From Ciona intestinalis (lineage: Eukaryota > Chordata > Ascidiacea > Phlebobranchia > Cionidae), in the NCBI RefSeq assembly GCF_000224145.3, contig NW_004190359.2, positions 62,001-126,000 on the forward strand: a stretch of 64,000 nt of DNA, read 5' to 3'. How positions within the stretch are numbered: the stretch's first letter is position 1; each line of letters begins with the position of its first letter. Under the pieces are notes generated by a model. The model searched no databases and was not told the origin of the DNA. It saw only the letters and a program-made list of their open reading frames with translations. Of this stretch, positions 10,901 through 22,632 are shown one piece after another. Made by a program: the position numbers and the translations under genes.

Positions 10901-13900
10901 TATATGTGGTAAACGTGTGGCAAAATAATAACTTTCTATTTAATCATCTTAAATATAAAGCCAAAATATTTAACCCAAAACTGCTTTAAATTTTAAAAAA
11001 ATGTTGCGTTTAATTTAAGCTGTAATAGATTTCTGGTCTGATTAACATAATCATCGTAATCTCGCAATGACCTAATCCCATGCGTACGAATTACATAAGC
11101 CTTACAAGGCTTTTCCTCACAAGACTCACATGTTCGACAAGCATTATATGATTATTCGCCATTAAAGACGTTTAATCCCAGGCCACTGGTTTGCACAGTA
11201 CGTGCATTAGTTCGACTAAAAAGCTAACGGCTCAAGTAACAAAATAAACAATAGTTGTGCGACGAATGACACAAAAAAAAATTTCTAACTTTTTGGGTAT
11301 AATTAAAATGGAACATACCATTTAAATAAATTATAATATTATTGAAAATATAAAAACTTTTATTTATCTCTTTAATTACGGTACCGCAGATTGAAAAATT
11401 GAAAAACGAAAATACAGTCGTTAAAACACGCTTAAAAAATGTAAATAATTTTAATGGGTGGTAAGTCGCTTGCTCGCTATGCCTAGCAGAAACAACGAGA
11501 CATTTATATTTAAATATTTTCTAGTTAAACTACGAATAAAACCAAAGGACGCGTAACGACACAACCCGTATATAATAAAAACACATAACTCGTGGCCATT
11601 GCAGCCGACCAATGTACACGAGTATGGAATATGGGTTTATTATGAACTACCTTCATATGCAGCTCCAATAACCCATTGTGGTGGGTGGGGTGTTGAATGA
11701 AGTGGATAGTCGTCTGCTATTAAGTATGGAATGAGTTGTTCACCGTTCGCAATCAATGTAACATTAGGAAAGTCGACGTTGATAAGAATGTCATACCAAA
11801 TCCCTTTACAGCCCTGAAATAAAACACAAATATAACAAGTGAAAGCAAACGTGACTCGCGAGGCAAAAACACATATATCTTATTTATTAATCTCACCAAG
11901 ACACATATGCCTAAAGTTTTATTTTAACTTACGCAATTTTCAGTTAAAAGACGTATGCTATGAGGCGTAAGGATATATAAAGCTATTGTAAAGTATACAT
12001 ATTTTTAATAATATTGTACATGTGTTTATACTTGTATAGTTGAATCGGTGTCGCCCCACTAGCTAACCTTACGAACTTGTTGCATTTCATTAGAGTGTTC
12101 CTAAGGCAGAAATATTGGGATCGAAATATAATTACCAGTTTAGAACAAAAATCAATATATTTCATCTGTCAACGTTCTTTCAATGTATGCTAATGAGAGT
12201 GGTCTACACAGTTTGCCATGTGCATTTTAACATTAATCAATACAACTATGTATTGTATTCTGACCAATGCTCAAAAGGGAAATATGGAGAAGAATAAATA
12301 ATAAATGAACTTCGAATTGGCTTCAATTTATCTTTTCTAAGGTAAGTTCTTGAAAGAAACGTTGTGCTGACATTTTACATTAATAAAAAAAACGTGTGCT
12401 GTAATAGAATACAATGTGGAGTACGAAGTTAGATCGATGCATAATAAATAAGCAAGACAGCAAATTGCTTCACAAAAGGTGAATCAAGTTGGAAATTCAA
12501 TTACCAGTTATGTAACAAACGTATGTTGTCCTTAAGAAGTTAATGGTATAGATGATATAGGACAAAATAAAATAAAATATAAAACTCACGTTTTTATTAG
12601 TAAGCTTCCAATGCCATTCTGCTGGTTTCAGCACACCATGTGAACCTTCTTCTTGTCTCAGCAACACCATAACCCGACAATGTTCTACGTACACCGAGAA
12701 GTGATGCCTACTTAAACCTGCATTTTAAAAACCTTTTGTATTGGACCTTTAACCATGGATACAAAACTATAAAACATGACATAACTTGACATGGGTACTT
12801 AAAAGTGATATAAATGGTACTTATGTGTGGAATTGTGTAAGATTTATCAGTAACCTAAAACATAGGTAGTGCTCAATCATTCTATTCCATGTGGGTGAGG
12901 TTTTTGTCCAGGACCTGGGATTTAGGCCACATTTCATTGATTACTTTAACAACCAGTCCGGTTATACACTGTGCCTAAACAATAATACAATCATATATTT
13001 GTTTTAAAGCACCTGCACTATCGGATTTGCACAAGACAGTTGCCTTTCTATTTCCTGTCATGTTACTTGTGGGATCGAGGAACATTTTAAATGAAATGGA
13101 GAAAGTTGAGGAAAGATTAAGGTTGTTTAGAGACTCGAGTAGTTGATTATTTGTCACTAAAACCGCCTGTGTGCTTCCGTCGAATTCATAAATCCTCTCC
13201 GAGTTGTTTTCAACTTTCTACAAGCAACAGAATAAAATATTTACACAAAGTGAAAAAACATTAACAGTGCATTTAGAGAACGAAAAATCTCTATGCGCCT
13301 GGTTTACAATGTGACAACAGATTTATAAAACTCAGCCAAGTTGAAAACCACAGCAGACAGTTAAGTGCACCGTCTAGACTTGCCTTTATAACAGGTTGAA
13401 CTCTATTGTTAATGTTAGGCTGAATCATATCTTCTCCAGACACAGTTGTGCTTGGCAAAAGTTCAATCAGTTTTCTGTCCGATTCATCTGTAAAAATATA
13501 AAATTTGGACTTGTACACATTTAATTAGAATCTGGTTTAGAATAATTTAAAAACATGAAAATAAATAAAGTAAAACAACACATATATATCAGGGTTTACC
13601 ACATAGATTGCTCTCCTCATGTAAGAGGTAAGTATTTCTGTCACATCCGGTTATCTTTTCAACGTCATTAATGTCCATACTAACAGTTACTTCAATGGAA
13701 ATCACATTAGATTGTGGCAAACATGTTGTAAGGGTTGGATTGATAATAAGTGGAACCACACCCGCTACATTGGGCGACACTTCAACACGTTTTTCAAAAC
13801 CTGTTTGTAAAACAATGGTTAAACAATATGTTAGAATTTTCCTTGGTTTATTTACTCCACATGTTCAAACCCAACATTAAATCATATTGGTTTTAATTTT

Positions 13901-16010
13901 AACATATTTGTTAAGACAAACACAGTCAGTTTTGACAAAAGTAAATACGTCATACATTTGTAGAACAGCATTCATATAACTGTGTATGGTGCTATGAAAT
14001 CAATAATATAATTTTACAAAATGGCTTATTGATCCAGTATTGCTGCCTTGTGATTGTGGGGGCTGTAGAAGCTTAAATAATGCATGGGAGGCATTTTAAC
14101 ATATTTCTGTTATTTTTACCCTTCTACCTTTTCATTCATGGACATTTATTTATAGGGTACTCGCACAGAAACATGGATATTTAAACAACAAATGCTTATT
14201 ATTGTATTTACATTTACAAAATATTGGGTTAATTTAGCGATAAAAATTTAAAAAGTTTAACCACAAAATCAAAGTCTTACCAGTCCATTGTGCTTCACAC
14301 ACTGGATTGATTAAAATAGATATTGTTGATGGAACAACAGACTTTCTACCTCCACAATCATACGCAACCACAGATACTTCTATTAATTTTGGAGAACTTG
14401 TAGCACCAATTACTTGCTGTGTGTGTAAGACTCCTGAAATAAAACAAAAAAATACTAAGGAACAATTATATTTTTGTATTAAATACTACACTACACAGTT
14501 TTTTGACATTCAAGAGGGTTTAAACTTGGTTTTTAATTATAATTCATTTTAGAGGATCTGGAACCACAACAATTAGTAACCGTTTTTGGAAAATAGAGAA
14601 TAAATTTGCATGTTCACCAATTAACTCATAGTGACAAATATCACTAAACTTAGGAGAACAGTCCTTGTCTAATGCTTCCACATTAATTAAGGGTTGACCA
14701 CCAGGAATATCACCCTCAGTCACAAGAGAATAGTTGCTTGTTGAAAATTGTGGTTCATATTCATTAACATCTTTCACAGCAATGACAATCTTAGATCTAA
14801 AAATTAAAATTAATAAACTGATGTTTACTATTTGTAAAAAACCTGTATTTTATACATTTAGCTATCAATGCAAAACAACACAAATTAACAAGAATATTTA
14901 TTAAAAAAATAAAAATACAATTACTTGGTTGAGCTACGTTGAGATTTGTAATTCCCTTCACTAGTCTGACCAACACCACAATCATGCGCCGATATCAAAT
15001 ATGAATATTCAGTTCGATTTTCGCAATCAAGGAAATTCCAGTTTGGTTTCAAAACAATTTCACCATCCCCAGTACGCCGGTCAACCACATTAACCATGAA
15101 TGGAATTTCTTCTCCATTGTTCTCAGGCAAGTTGTGTAAACGATATTCACAAATAAGACCTTGTATTAAAGTTGTGTTATTAAGATCCTACACACTTTTT
15201 GCATACACACAATAAAAATAATTAATTTTTAACAACCAGTCAGTGACTCAAACAGTTTAACATAACATAATTTGTATGCATTCCATAAAAAACGATAGCA
15301 AAGACCTTACTCTTACCCCCAAAAGAAAATGAAAAAAAAGAATGACAATTGGTAAAACACATTATAAAAGGTGATGTGGAATGTGTGGAAGAGACCGTCG
15401 CTAAAAAATATGGCTTTTAAGCGCAATTAATTAATTGGTATACCACTTTTGATCTATAAACCAAGGTTTGAGAATCAACGATTTAAAAATGTCAAAGAAA
15501 TAAACCTGGAACTCTTGGAGCATCTTTGTCAATTGCAACAAGAGGTGGATGAATCTCAACCACATAAGTGTCTTCAGCAATTGATCCAAAAAACTGGCCT
15601 TCCATTTTAGGACGATGACGATTTTGACCTGTCGAAATAAAATAATTGTTTCTACAAGAATAAATCATTAAATTCTGGTTACAGGACATCAAAATATTAG
15701 CGGGTTTGTAAAAGCTGAAAACTTCATTCATTAGTGAGATATTGTCCTTTGTTGGTAATTCTGTGGATCAGTGGATGTGATGTCGTGATGATACAACTTG
15801 ATTACCGGGGTGTGCTTTATTAATGTGATACAATCCACCCAAAATTTACTATATAAGGCATTAAAGATAATTTGATCATGTGAATACTGAGTATAAATAT
15901 TTAATGTTTAAATTAGGCATTCCTTGAAACTTACTCTTATGTTTGGAAGAACTTCCACATAATACCGAACATAAGATAATCAGACCAATGGTATATTGTC
16001 TTAGATTCAT
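7954..16010 (-). CDS. CLSTN: Calsyntenin
   Basis: Type I membrane protein of the cadherin superfamily; in other animals it acts as a synaptic adhesion molecule and kinesin-1 cargo adaptor. Exons (minus): 16010-15935, 15628-15506, 15159-14925, 14796-14618, 14433-14281, 13800-13600, 13487-13384, 13217-13013, 12717-12590, 11813-11651, 10798-10653, 10464-10325, 9972-9764, 9672-9523, 9456-9311, 9109-8950, 8796-8570, 8091-7954. All are in phase and total 960 residues, close to vertebrate calsyntenins. In order: signal peptide (to about 22), two cadherin repeats (DKDAP, HDCGVG, DVNEYEP, LDKDCSP, AYDCGG), a laminin-G/LNS-type domain ([20 protein letters not shown]), the calsyntenin-specific stretch ([12 protein letters not shown]), a membrane span at about 842-867, and a cytoplasmic tail. 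LDWDDSAM matches the kinesin-light-chain-binding W motif; the C-terminal YEWDN looks like a degenerate second one. One intron is GC-AG; the end of exon 4 is uncertain (see findings). Confidence 0.93.
8129..8331 (+). mobile_element. TAGTAGGG-type MITE, nearly complete
   Basis: Starts at GTACTGTGGGGTAAGATGGG and ends with CATGTCCCATCCTACCCC...CTATCATA, so both inverted ends are present. It lies in the last intron of calsyntenin. Confidence 0.8.
10008..10250 (+). mobile_element. TAGTAGGG-type MITE
   Basis: Left end CTATAGTGGCGTGGGGTAAGAT, right end TTGTCCCATTTTACCCTTG. Inside the calsyntenin intron between the exons at 10325-10464 and 9764-9972. Confidence 0.75.
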
Positions 16011-16373
16011 GTTGCAACAACTGAATAACAAATAATTACGAACTAAAGCTAAATAAATTAGACACAAAATAAATTTAACAAAGGTAAAGATTATTATAAG
16101 GTTATTATTTATCCTGGTATTTATTTAGCTGGTAAGCAGTACAAACTTTAGTCTCAACATGTTCAATACTTTGCACTGAAACTCTCAAATCTAAGGAACC
16201 AAATCTATAGTTATGCGATACGTTCAAAAGTAACTAACGTTACTACATCTTACATACGTCTGTTGCAAATGAGAAACACACAGACTTTACTTTTTGCGCA
16301 CTGATCGTCACCACAGACGCTAAACATTTGCGCCCACTAACGACGTCTGAATTATTAAAAGTTTAACACTATT

Positions 16374-16530
16374 CAGTAGAGTGGGGTAAGATTTTTATCG
16401 TTTCATTCAGTAGTAAATAACGAATATTGCCATAATTTTATAACCGTACCACCGTGAATATAAAATGGCGGGGATTGTTTTAAACACGATCAAGAAATAT
16501 GGTATTTTGTGCTAGAGTAGAGTAGTGTAG
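16374..16530 (+). mobile_element. TAGTAGGG-type MITE
   Basis: Left end CAGTAGAGTGGGGTAAGAT; internal TTGTTTTAAACACGATCAAG and GGTATTTTGTGCTA blocks match other copies. The right end merges with the next element. Confidence 0.65.
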
Positions 16531-16705
16531 GGGAAGATGGGACACTTAGTCAGACGAGACTTTTTTAATTTTCTTTTTATGATTCCCCATTTAATGAATA
16601 GACAAATAATGTTACCGGGTTATTTGACGGTATTATCTCGACTTTGTAAAGTGCACGTCAAAGCTGATTACAGAGATGTTGGAAGCTCGATGCTTTTCCA
16701 TCCGC
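16530..16705 (+). mobile_element. 5' fragment of a longer inverted-repeat element
   Basis: GGGGAAGATGGGACACTTAGTCAGACGAGAC and the following 150 bases closely match the start of the element at 58119-58685 (shared TCAGACGAGACTTTTTT, CCCCATTTAATGA, TTATTTGACGGTATTATC, GTCAAAGCTGATTAC). Confidence 0.75.
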
Positions 16706-16721
16706 CCACGTTTAAAGAAGG

Positions 16722-16925
16722 ATGAATGTAAATTGCTTTATTCTCGCGTGGCCGGAGAATGACAGTATAGTTAAAACACGGGGGTTAATATACCTTGTGC
16801 CAGCTGCGTTACCCCGAATGTCATTTTGTGAGTGATTGTATTTGTGTTTTATTTTTTATGTTTAGGCTGATAATTTGGACATTCCGCAAGTGACCAGACG
16901 GTTGGAAGAAATTACGGTAAAGTAA
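16722..16925 (-). mobile_element. SINE fragment
   Basis: Shares GAATGTAA...TTATTCTCGCGTGGCCGG, TAAAACACGGGGGTTAATA and GGCTGATAATTTGGACATTC with the fuller SINE at 23317-23640, but lacks the tRNA-like head. Confidence 0.7.
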
Positions 16926-17380
16926 GTACTTGTGTTAAATTTGTATAATGGTGCCTGGTGGCTATTTGACTATACCTCCAGGATACTGTATCCATATAAC
17001 ATGCGACTGTGTTATTAGTCACAGGTCTTGATAAACAGAGACGGAAAATGACTTAATTTAAATGCAAATTATAATTTTTGAAAAGTTTGTTTTATTAAAT
17101 CAAACCATTTAACAAAACTGTAAATCCCCCAACAATATGTAAACGATTATTTTAAAAATTAACAATGAAGCATATTGCTGCTGCTCCGAAAAGCTATTAT
17201 ATGCCGATTATAATAATTAGATGATCTTGTAACTAATATTGCTTTAAAAAATAAAAAAGACGTGCTGACATATATAAACTATGTTGTAAGATTAAAAATT
17301 GAGAGCGGACTAAATGATAAATCACTTAAAAGAATTACAACAAAACGAATATTAAACGATAATTCATTCATCGATATCAG

Positions 17381-19936
17381 CTAAACGAGAATCTGGTGTT
17401 TATATCGACCATCTGTACCAAAAAGCTTTGGTTCGGTAACTTTTATACACTGTGAGCGGTTACCCAGACACGAATCCAGAGAACTGGTACGAGGAAAATA
17501 CGTGGATTGTCTGTGTTGCTTTGGTGCGGAGAAACTTCGAAAAACTTTCGAACTGATTTGCCTTTCCGCGGCTTTTGATTCTTTATTTATGAATGCTTTA
17601 ACCTCAGACTGGGCTGAATCAGGCTGGTCGTTCTTTACAGGTTCGCTGATTGGATCCAAGTTATGTACAGGATCAGCATTTTGATTTTTATCATCACTTG
17701 AATAATGAATTTGGACTTCGGTTAAATTGTTTCCCACCAAGTTTGTGTTCGATGTTCGGCAATGTTGGAAAGTTTCTTCTGGAGTGGAATATAAACTGTT
17801 GTCTTTGGTGGCGTTTTCTTGAGGCGGGGATGATGAACAATCTGTCGGGTTACCAGTGTTAACCACTTTTGGATTGTTTGCTCTTGATCTGCGGGCAGAA
17901 TGCCGGTTGAGTTTATTATGCAGTGCGTTTTCGGATGACGACCTCCGAAAAGCGTCTAGTCTACTTTGACAGTTGGTCAACGTTCCTAAGCTGTTGGACT
18001 GAGTTATGTCGACACCACTATAGTTCCTTGACGAAATGTCAATTTGATCAGATTGAATCCGACGTGTTAGGACAAGTTCTTTCCTTCCTCCCAAGTTATC
18101 GATGCCGCGTGGGGACAACCAAGTAACGTTTGTGTATGCTGTAGACTCAATCAAATGTTTGTTTTGCAGATCTTCCTCGGATGGTGTTGTACAGACGATT
18201 ACCCAGTCATTTTCGTCTAACTTAGTATTATTATTGTGACCGATTACCCGGTCGTTGTTAGTGCTGCAGAAACTTGAGTTAAACTCATCGCTGTCCGAAT
18301 ATTCTTGACAACTTCCTACTGAACAAGTGGAAAGAGATTCTGAAATAATTTCAGGAGGTTGCGTGTCCGAAACATAAGGGCGAACGGCTCCGTACAAAGA
18401 CACTGCTTTTCTGATGCAGTCCATGCATCCTCTTCTACGAGCATCTTTAAGCATCGCATCCATTTCCTTTTTCCCCAGTCGTGTTTGCAGAAACAAGTGG
18501 AGGGCAGTGTTAGAAAGAAACACTGTTTGTCGCACAACCCTAAACAATGTATGTTTACATAAGACGAGAGGTACAGTGGTATAACATTTATAAAATAAGG
18601 GGTATAAGCCTTTTCTATTTGTTTAATAAGCTACATAGGATAACACCTAATCAGTTAAAAGGCTGCAATTACTCACTTCTGTAAAAAATCGGTTAGAATT
18701 TGTTGCCTTTCTTCGAGATAACGCTTTCTAAACGTTCCGATGATTCCAGGAAATGGCAAACTTGGTGGTTTTCTGTTAATAATATGAATTCATTTTAAAG
18801 TTATGCTCAATGTGTGGTTTGCCACCAAAGGAATTTTTTTAAATGCGGGCAAAAATTGTATTCAATAGATTTTTTATTTATATAAATATAAACCGCGTAT
18901 ATTTTAGCTTTGTGTGGTTGCACTTAATACATGATGCTCACGGCCCTGAATAGGGTCGCTTGAAACCAAAGGTCGCACAAACAACACACTCGGGAACATT
19001 GGCTAGGTCAAACAGGTGATAATAAATATAGAACTAACGAACACTACACCATGTTGACACGTCGATGTGTTACAAAACTATTCGTCATTATTTGTTGATA
19101 TTTTACGATGTAGTTTTACGATTTTTATAAATTCGGATCCTGGTAGAGAAGCTATTTAAAATTTGCAATGCAACAATAATGGATCGGCATTCCTGTTGCG
19201 CAACGTCCTGAATTGCTGACATAATATAAAGTCTTTGTGCTAAATAAAGATATTAACTTACACGTCACATGTACGAGCCAAAGCACGACGCAGCCAAGTG
19301 AAATCTGAGTATCGTCGATCAACAACTGAATACTTTAAGCCGAATGACAAACTGTTTGTCTGAAACAAGAGACACTTTGTTGTTTCAAATTACCCTATCA
19401 TGAATAATCTTTTAATACGTGTTGAAAGCTAAACCCTGCTACAATGCCTGGTTAACGTTAACCGAAGTTTTGTATGTAGTAGAATAGGATGTCAGGACAC
19501 TAAAGCACATGTCTCCCTATACTGACAACAATTTAAAACAATCTAATAAACACACGAGGAGTTATTCAAAGATTCGCACACCAGGTGTAACTTTACAAAT
19601 TCGAAAACACACAGGGTAAGACTGGACAGTTCAAAATTCTTACTTATGTTTAATGAATGATTTTATTACAAATACACAAATTTAAAGAAATATACTGTAT
19701 GCTTATATAACATCCGTCTTACTTTTAGTGTAACTTGGTAAGTGGTGAATCTGCCTTCGTCGTGCGTGTTGTGAATGGTGGGGTTGGATACTTGAACATG
19801 GATGTACTCCTGTTAAATAAAAATGTTTATAAGAAAATATCAGGACTTACCACGTTTCATACAAAAAACAACCATGTTTTACCTTTTGTTCATCAGGAGA
19901 TATATTATCATGATGCTTGTCCATTATGTTAATCAT
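17381..19936 (-). CDS. Sorting nexin, SNX10/SNX11 type, with long C-terminal extension
   Basis: Phosphoinositide-binding endosomal trafficking protein. Exons (minus): 19936-19883, 19809-19723, 19359-19262, 18772-18677, 18539-17381; all in phase, 497 residues. The PX domain (about residues 19-130) shows EYIHVQVSNPT, the PtdIns3P-contact core DRRYSDFTWLRR, a Pro-rich loop (KPPSLPFPG) and RKRYLEERQQILTDFL. The following VVRQTVFLSNTALHLFLQTR matches the extra helix that marks the SNX10/11 subfamily. The remaining 350 or so residues are Ser/Asn-rich and look disordered, whereas vertebrate SNX10 is only about 200 residues long. Two in-frame ATGs (19936 and 19924) follow an acceptor-like TTTTGCAG; the first was chosen. 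The long last exon has no start of its own: its first Met (18547) lies before the acceptor TTGTTTAG. Confidence 0.88.
19580..19715 (-). mobile_element. Internal fragment of the longer inverted-repeat element
   Basis: AAATTCGAAAACACACAGGG and TAAGACTGGACAGTTCAAAA match the reverse complement of about 58440-58500. It lies in an intron of the sorting nexin gene. Confidence 0.55.
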
Positions 19937-22632
19937 TGCTGCAAAACCTAATTAATTGTTTCCTAGCAAGATCTGTTGTATAAAAGCAAAATCGATCCAA
20001 CGAAGTTTTAAAGTTGGTAATACCGCTTCCGCGCTTCGTCACGCCAATGTAAACGACACGTTTATCATATAGCATGATACAACAAATCCTAATCCTTGCT
20101 TTTTTATTTCGACCTTAGCGCCTTTTTCATTCACATTTACCAACTTGCGCCCTAATCGAAACGTTTCAAGGAAGTTGGAAAAAGTCCGTACCATATATTG
20201 TTTATCGCATTACATCTGTATTATCAGCTGCAGGAAGTCGGCAGTAGAGAAAATAAGACTGACCAAAAGTAAACAAACAGGCGGCTTGCTTAAAAAAAAT
20301 TGCGAGTAATAATTTTCTCAGTAAATTTGCTACTACCCGTGACCATACAGAACATATGGTGGGCAAGTGTAAGATTGTACACATTACACGACGACCCCCA
20401 ACAGTCTGTTTAACCTTTGCCCTTATCTGTTCTGTTACAACTGTTTTAGTGGTCTACTAACCCACAATTTAAAGGCTGGTCAACATTTTGTACATAATAA
20501 TATGTCCATAAAAAAATTTACAATGCTGTTTGCGAAAGCATATTTGTGATAAGCCTACATTCCGTTAACTGTTATCGACTGGACATTTACGTCATCGTGA
20601 CGTCACAAAAAGCGATCGTTCAGCGTGGTACTTCACAACAATAACAAAACAAGGGGAAGCGAATTCGTAATCTAGGACAGTAAGTAGGGCCTTTAGATTA
20701 AACTTTCAACAAGCTTGGAATCCGGTAAATCAATGAATCAGGAAATAAACCCAAGTGTTAGTTTTAAACTGTTTGCTGAGTTTACTTTCGGACATTATTT
20801 AATAACCATTTAATAATAACAATATAAGAATAAATCTCACTACATATGTCGACAAAAGAACATATAAATAGGGTGAAAGTGATGGGTATACATATTTTTG
20901 TGGATTCTCCATTCTATTAGATATAATTTCAATTAGAGCGAGTACAAACAAGCAAATGTAGCAAGAGTTAACAACTAAACATACCTGGTAAACTACTATA
21001 TAATCCCTGCGGCAAGCTGGACAAATGTCAAACACGGTAAGATAATGACATTATGCCGAGCTAATGCAGCTACCAACTTCATGCTAACTCGCATTGAAAA
21101 GTTAAGCAAACACGTGATCTGTTTATCTTTGGTTTCTTTGTCCATGTTTGGTTTGTTATTATGCCAACAAAGATGACACTAACTAAAATAATTAATGAAA
21201 TTATGTTACTCTTATACTGGAGCTACATTACCAATCGATAACTACTCAATGCACAGACTAACGTAACATTTAAAACATCCCGAATCGACCATAATATAGC
21301 GTAGCTAAATGGTACAGGGTAATATGATTTGCATCTTTTTTGTTTTTGTTTAGAAATCTTACGTCATACACTGCATTGTTTAAACCACTGACAAGACTGG
21401 TTGATAATAAAATTATAATACACAAGTCTCCTTCATTTAAACGCCCGTTGGCGTTGACAGTCGATGTAACGAATCGATGTAGTAGTAACTAAAATGTGTC
21501 TTCACGTTCAGCCAATTAATTACTGACTTGGCAAACAAACCAGTTAAAATGCCTAAACTAGATAGAAAACTAGCTGAACCTGAACAACTTGACAAAATCA
21601 GGAACTATTCTACTGTACTTTTAGTGTATACTGTACAAGGAAGCATAACAGACCTGTGTAGTGTGTACTAGGTAGTCTATATAATATATTCCACTTTGAC
21701 CTGTCTGACTGCCACACAATGATGGAGCATAAAGAAGAGAATCTCTCGCCCGGTACAATGAAAAAGGCTGCACCATAAAGGAAATGGATGATGTAACCGC
21801 CTGCGCTCTTGCTAGTATAAGAAACGCAAACGCGAATCTAACATCAAATATGGCAAATACCTCGCGCTCTTTTGAATCGTCCAATACAATATGTAGGCCT
21901 ACATTGCTACATATTAAGTTTAAAATGATTATCTCAGATTTTTTGATTTTGCTGTATATTGATTATACGCACTCAATTATACTGCACAAAACTAAGTACC
22001 ATAACAAAACAACGCATAAATAAAGCAATCGCTATTAGGTAAAGCGGTCTGCTGTTGTATTGTATACAAACATAACAAACCTTTTTCATACAAAAATACT
22101 ATTGAAATAAACTGCTAGTGTCTACTCGTCATCGGGCTAATTACGAGTTTGCGTGATGGGAACGAGTTAATTTAATACAACATAACACGTATAAAATTCG
22201 AGACTATCGATTGCCAATAATAATATTAAATATCGTGCTTCCAGTGGGTTGCCACAGATTTGTTTCAAATGGCTTTTCGATGGCAAAAGTAAAATATTTT
22301 CAAGAATAACATTCAAAGCTTTTAGCGAACTGGCGTTGAAGAGGGTCAAAAGTTCAAAGTAAAGGTCTTGCACTAAAGATTGAGGGTTTTTAACCACGCT
22401 TCATTGGTTACGGAAGATCATGTGTTGGCAAACGGTCTGAAACTGGAAGTCGTTAAGAAACTGCGAAGAAACCGCAAAGCTATAAATATAAATCCACAGC
22501 AGATCATGTAACCCGCGACAGTAGTCTAGCCTTTTCGCTTGGGATTGTACAGCAACTTGATTTCAGTGTAATTTATTTATTTGACTTATTTTATCAAAAA
22601 GGTTTATAGAAAATCAGAAATAGGTTGTTAAA
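19937..22632. other. 2.7 kb divergent intergenic region, no gene seen
   Basis: Between the start of the sorting nexin gene (minus) and the FABP gene (plus), so it should hold both promoters. The open frames here are under 90 residues and unconvincing. The only motif I can name is a CRE-like palindrome at 20598. No repeat family found elsewhere in the window was recognised here. Confidence 0.55.
20598..20605. promoter_or_regulatory. CRE-like palindrome TGACGTCA
   Basis: Perfect 8-base CREB/ATF consensus with a second half-site (TACGTCA) just upstream, about 660 bases from the start of the sorting nexin gene in the divergent spacer. An 8-mer can occur by chance; function is inference. Confidence 0.35.

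Larger units (their letters stand above)
16011..17380. other. Intergenic between two minus-strand genes, filled with repeats
   Basis: Holds a MITE (16374-16530), a fragment of the longer inverted-repeat element (16530-16705) and a SINE fragment (16722-16925). The rest (about 16930-17380) is AT-rich and without a gene. The calsyntenin promoter should lie in the first few hundred bases; no core motif was identified. Confidence 0.6.

Noticed and set aside
18540..18547. ATG at 18547 as the start of a 388-residue protein
   Set aside because: It lies before the acceptor TTGTTTAG. Upstream exons encode the rest of a PX domain in matching phase.
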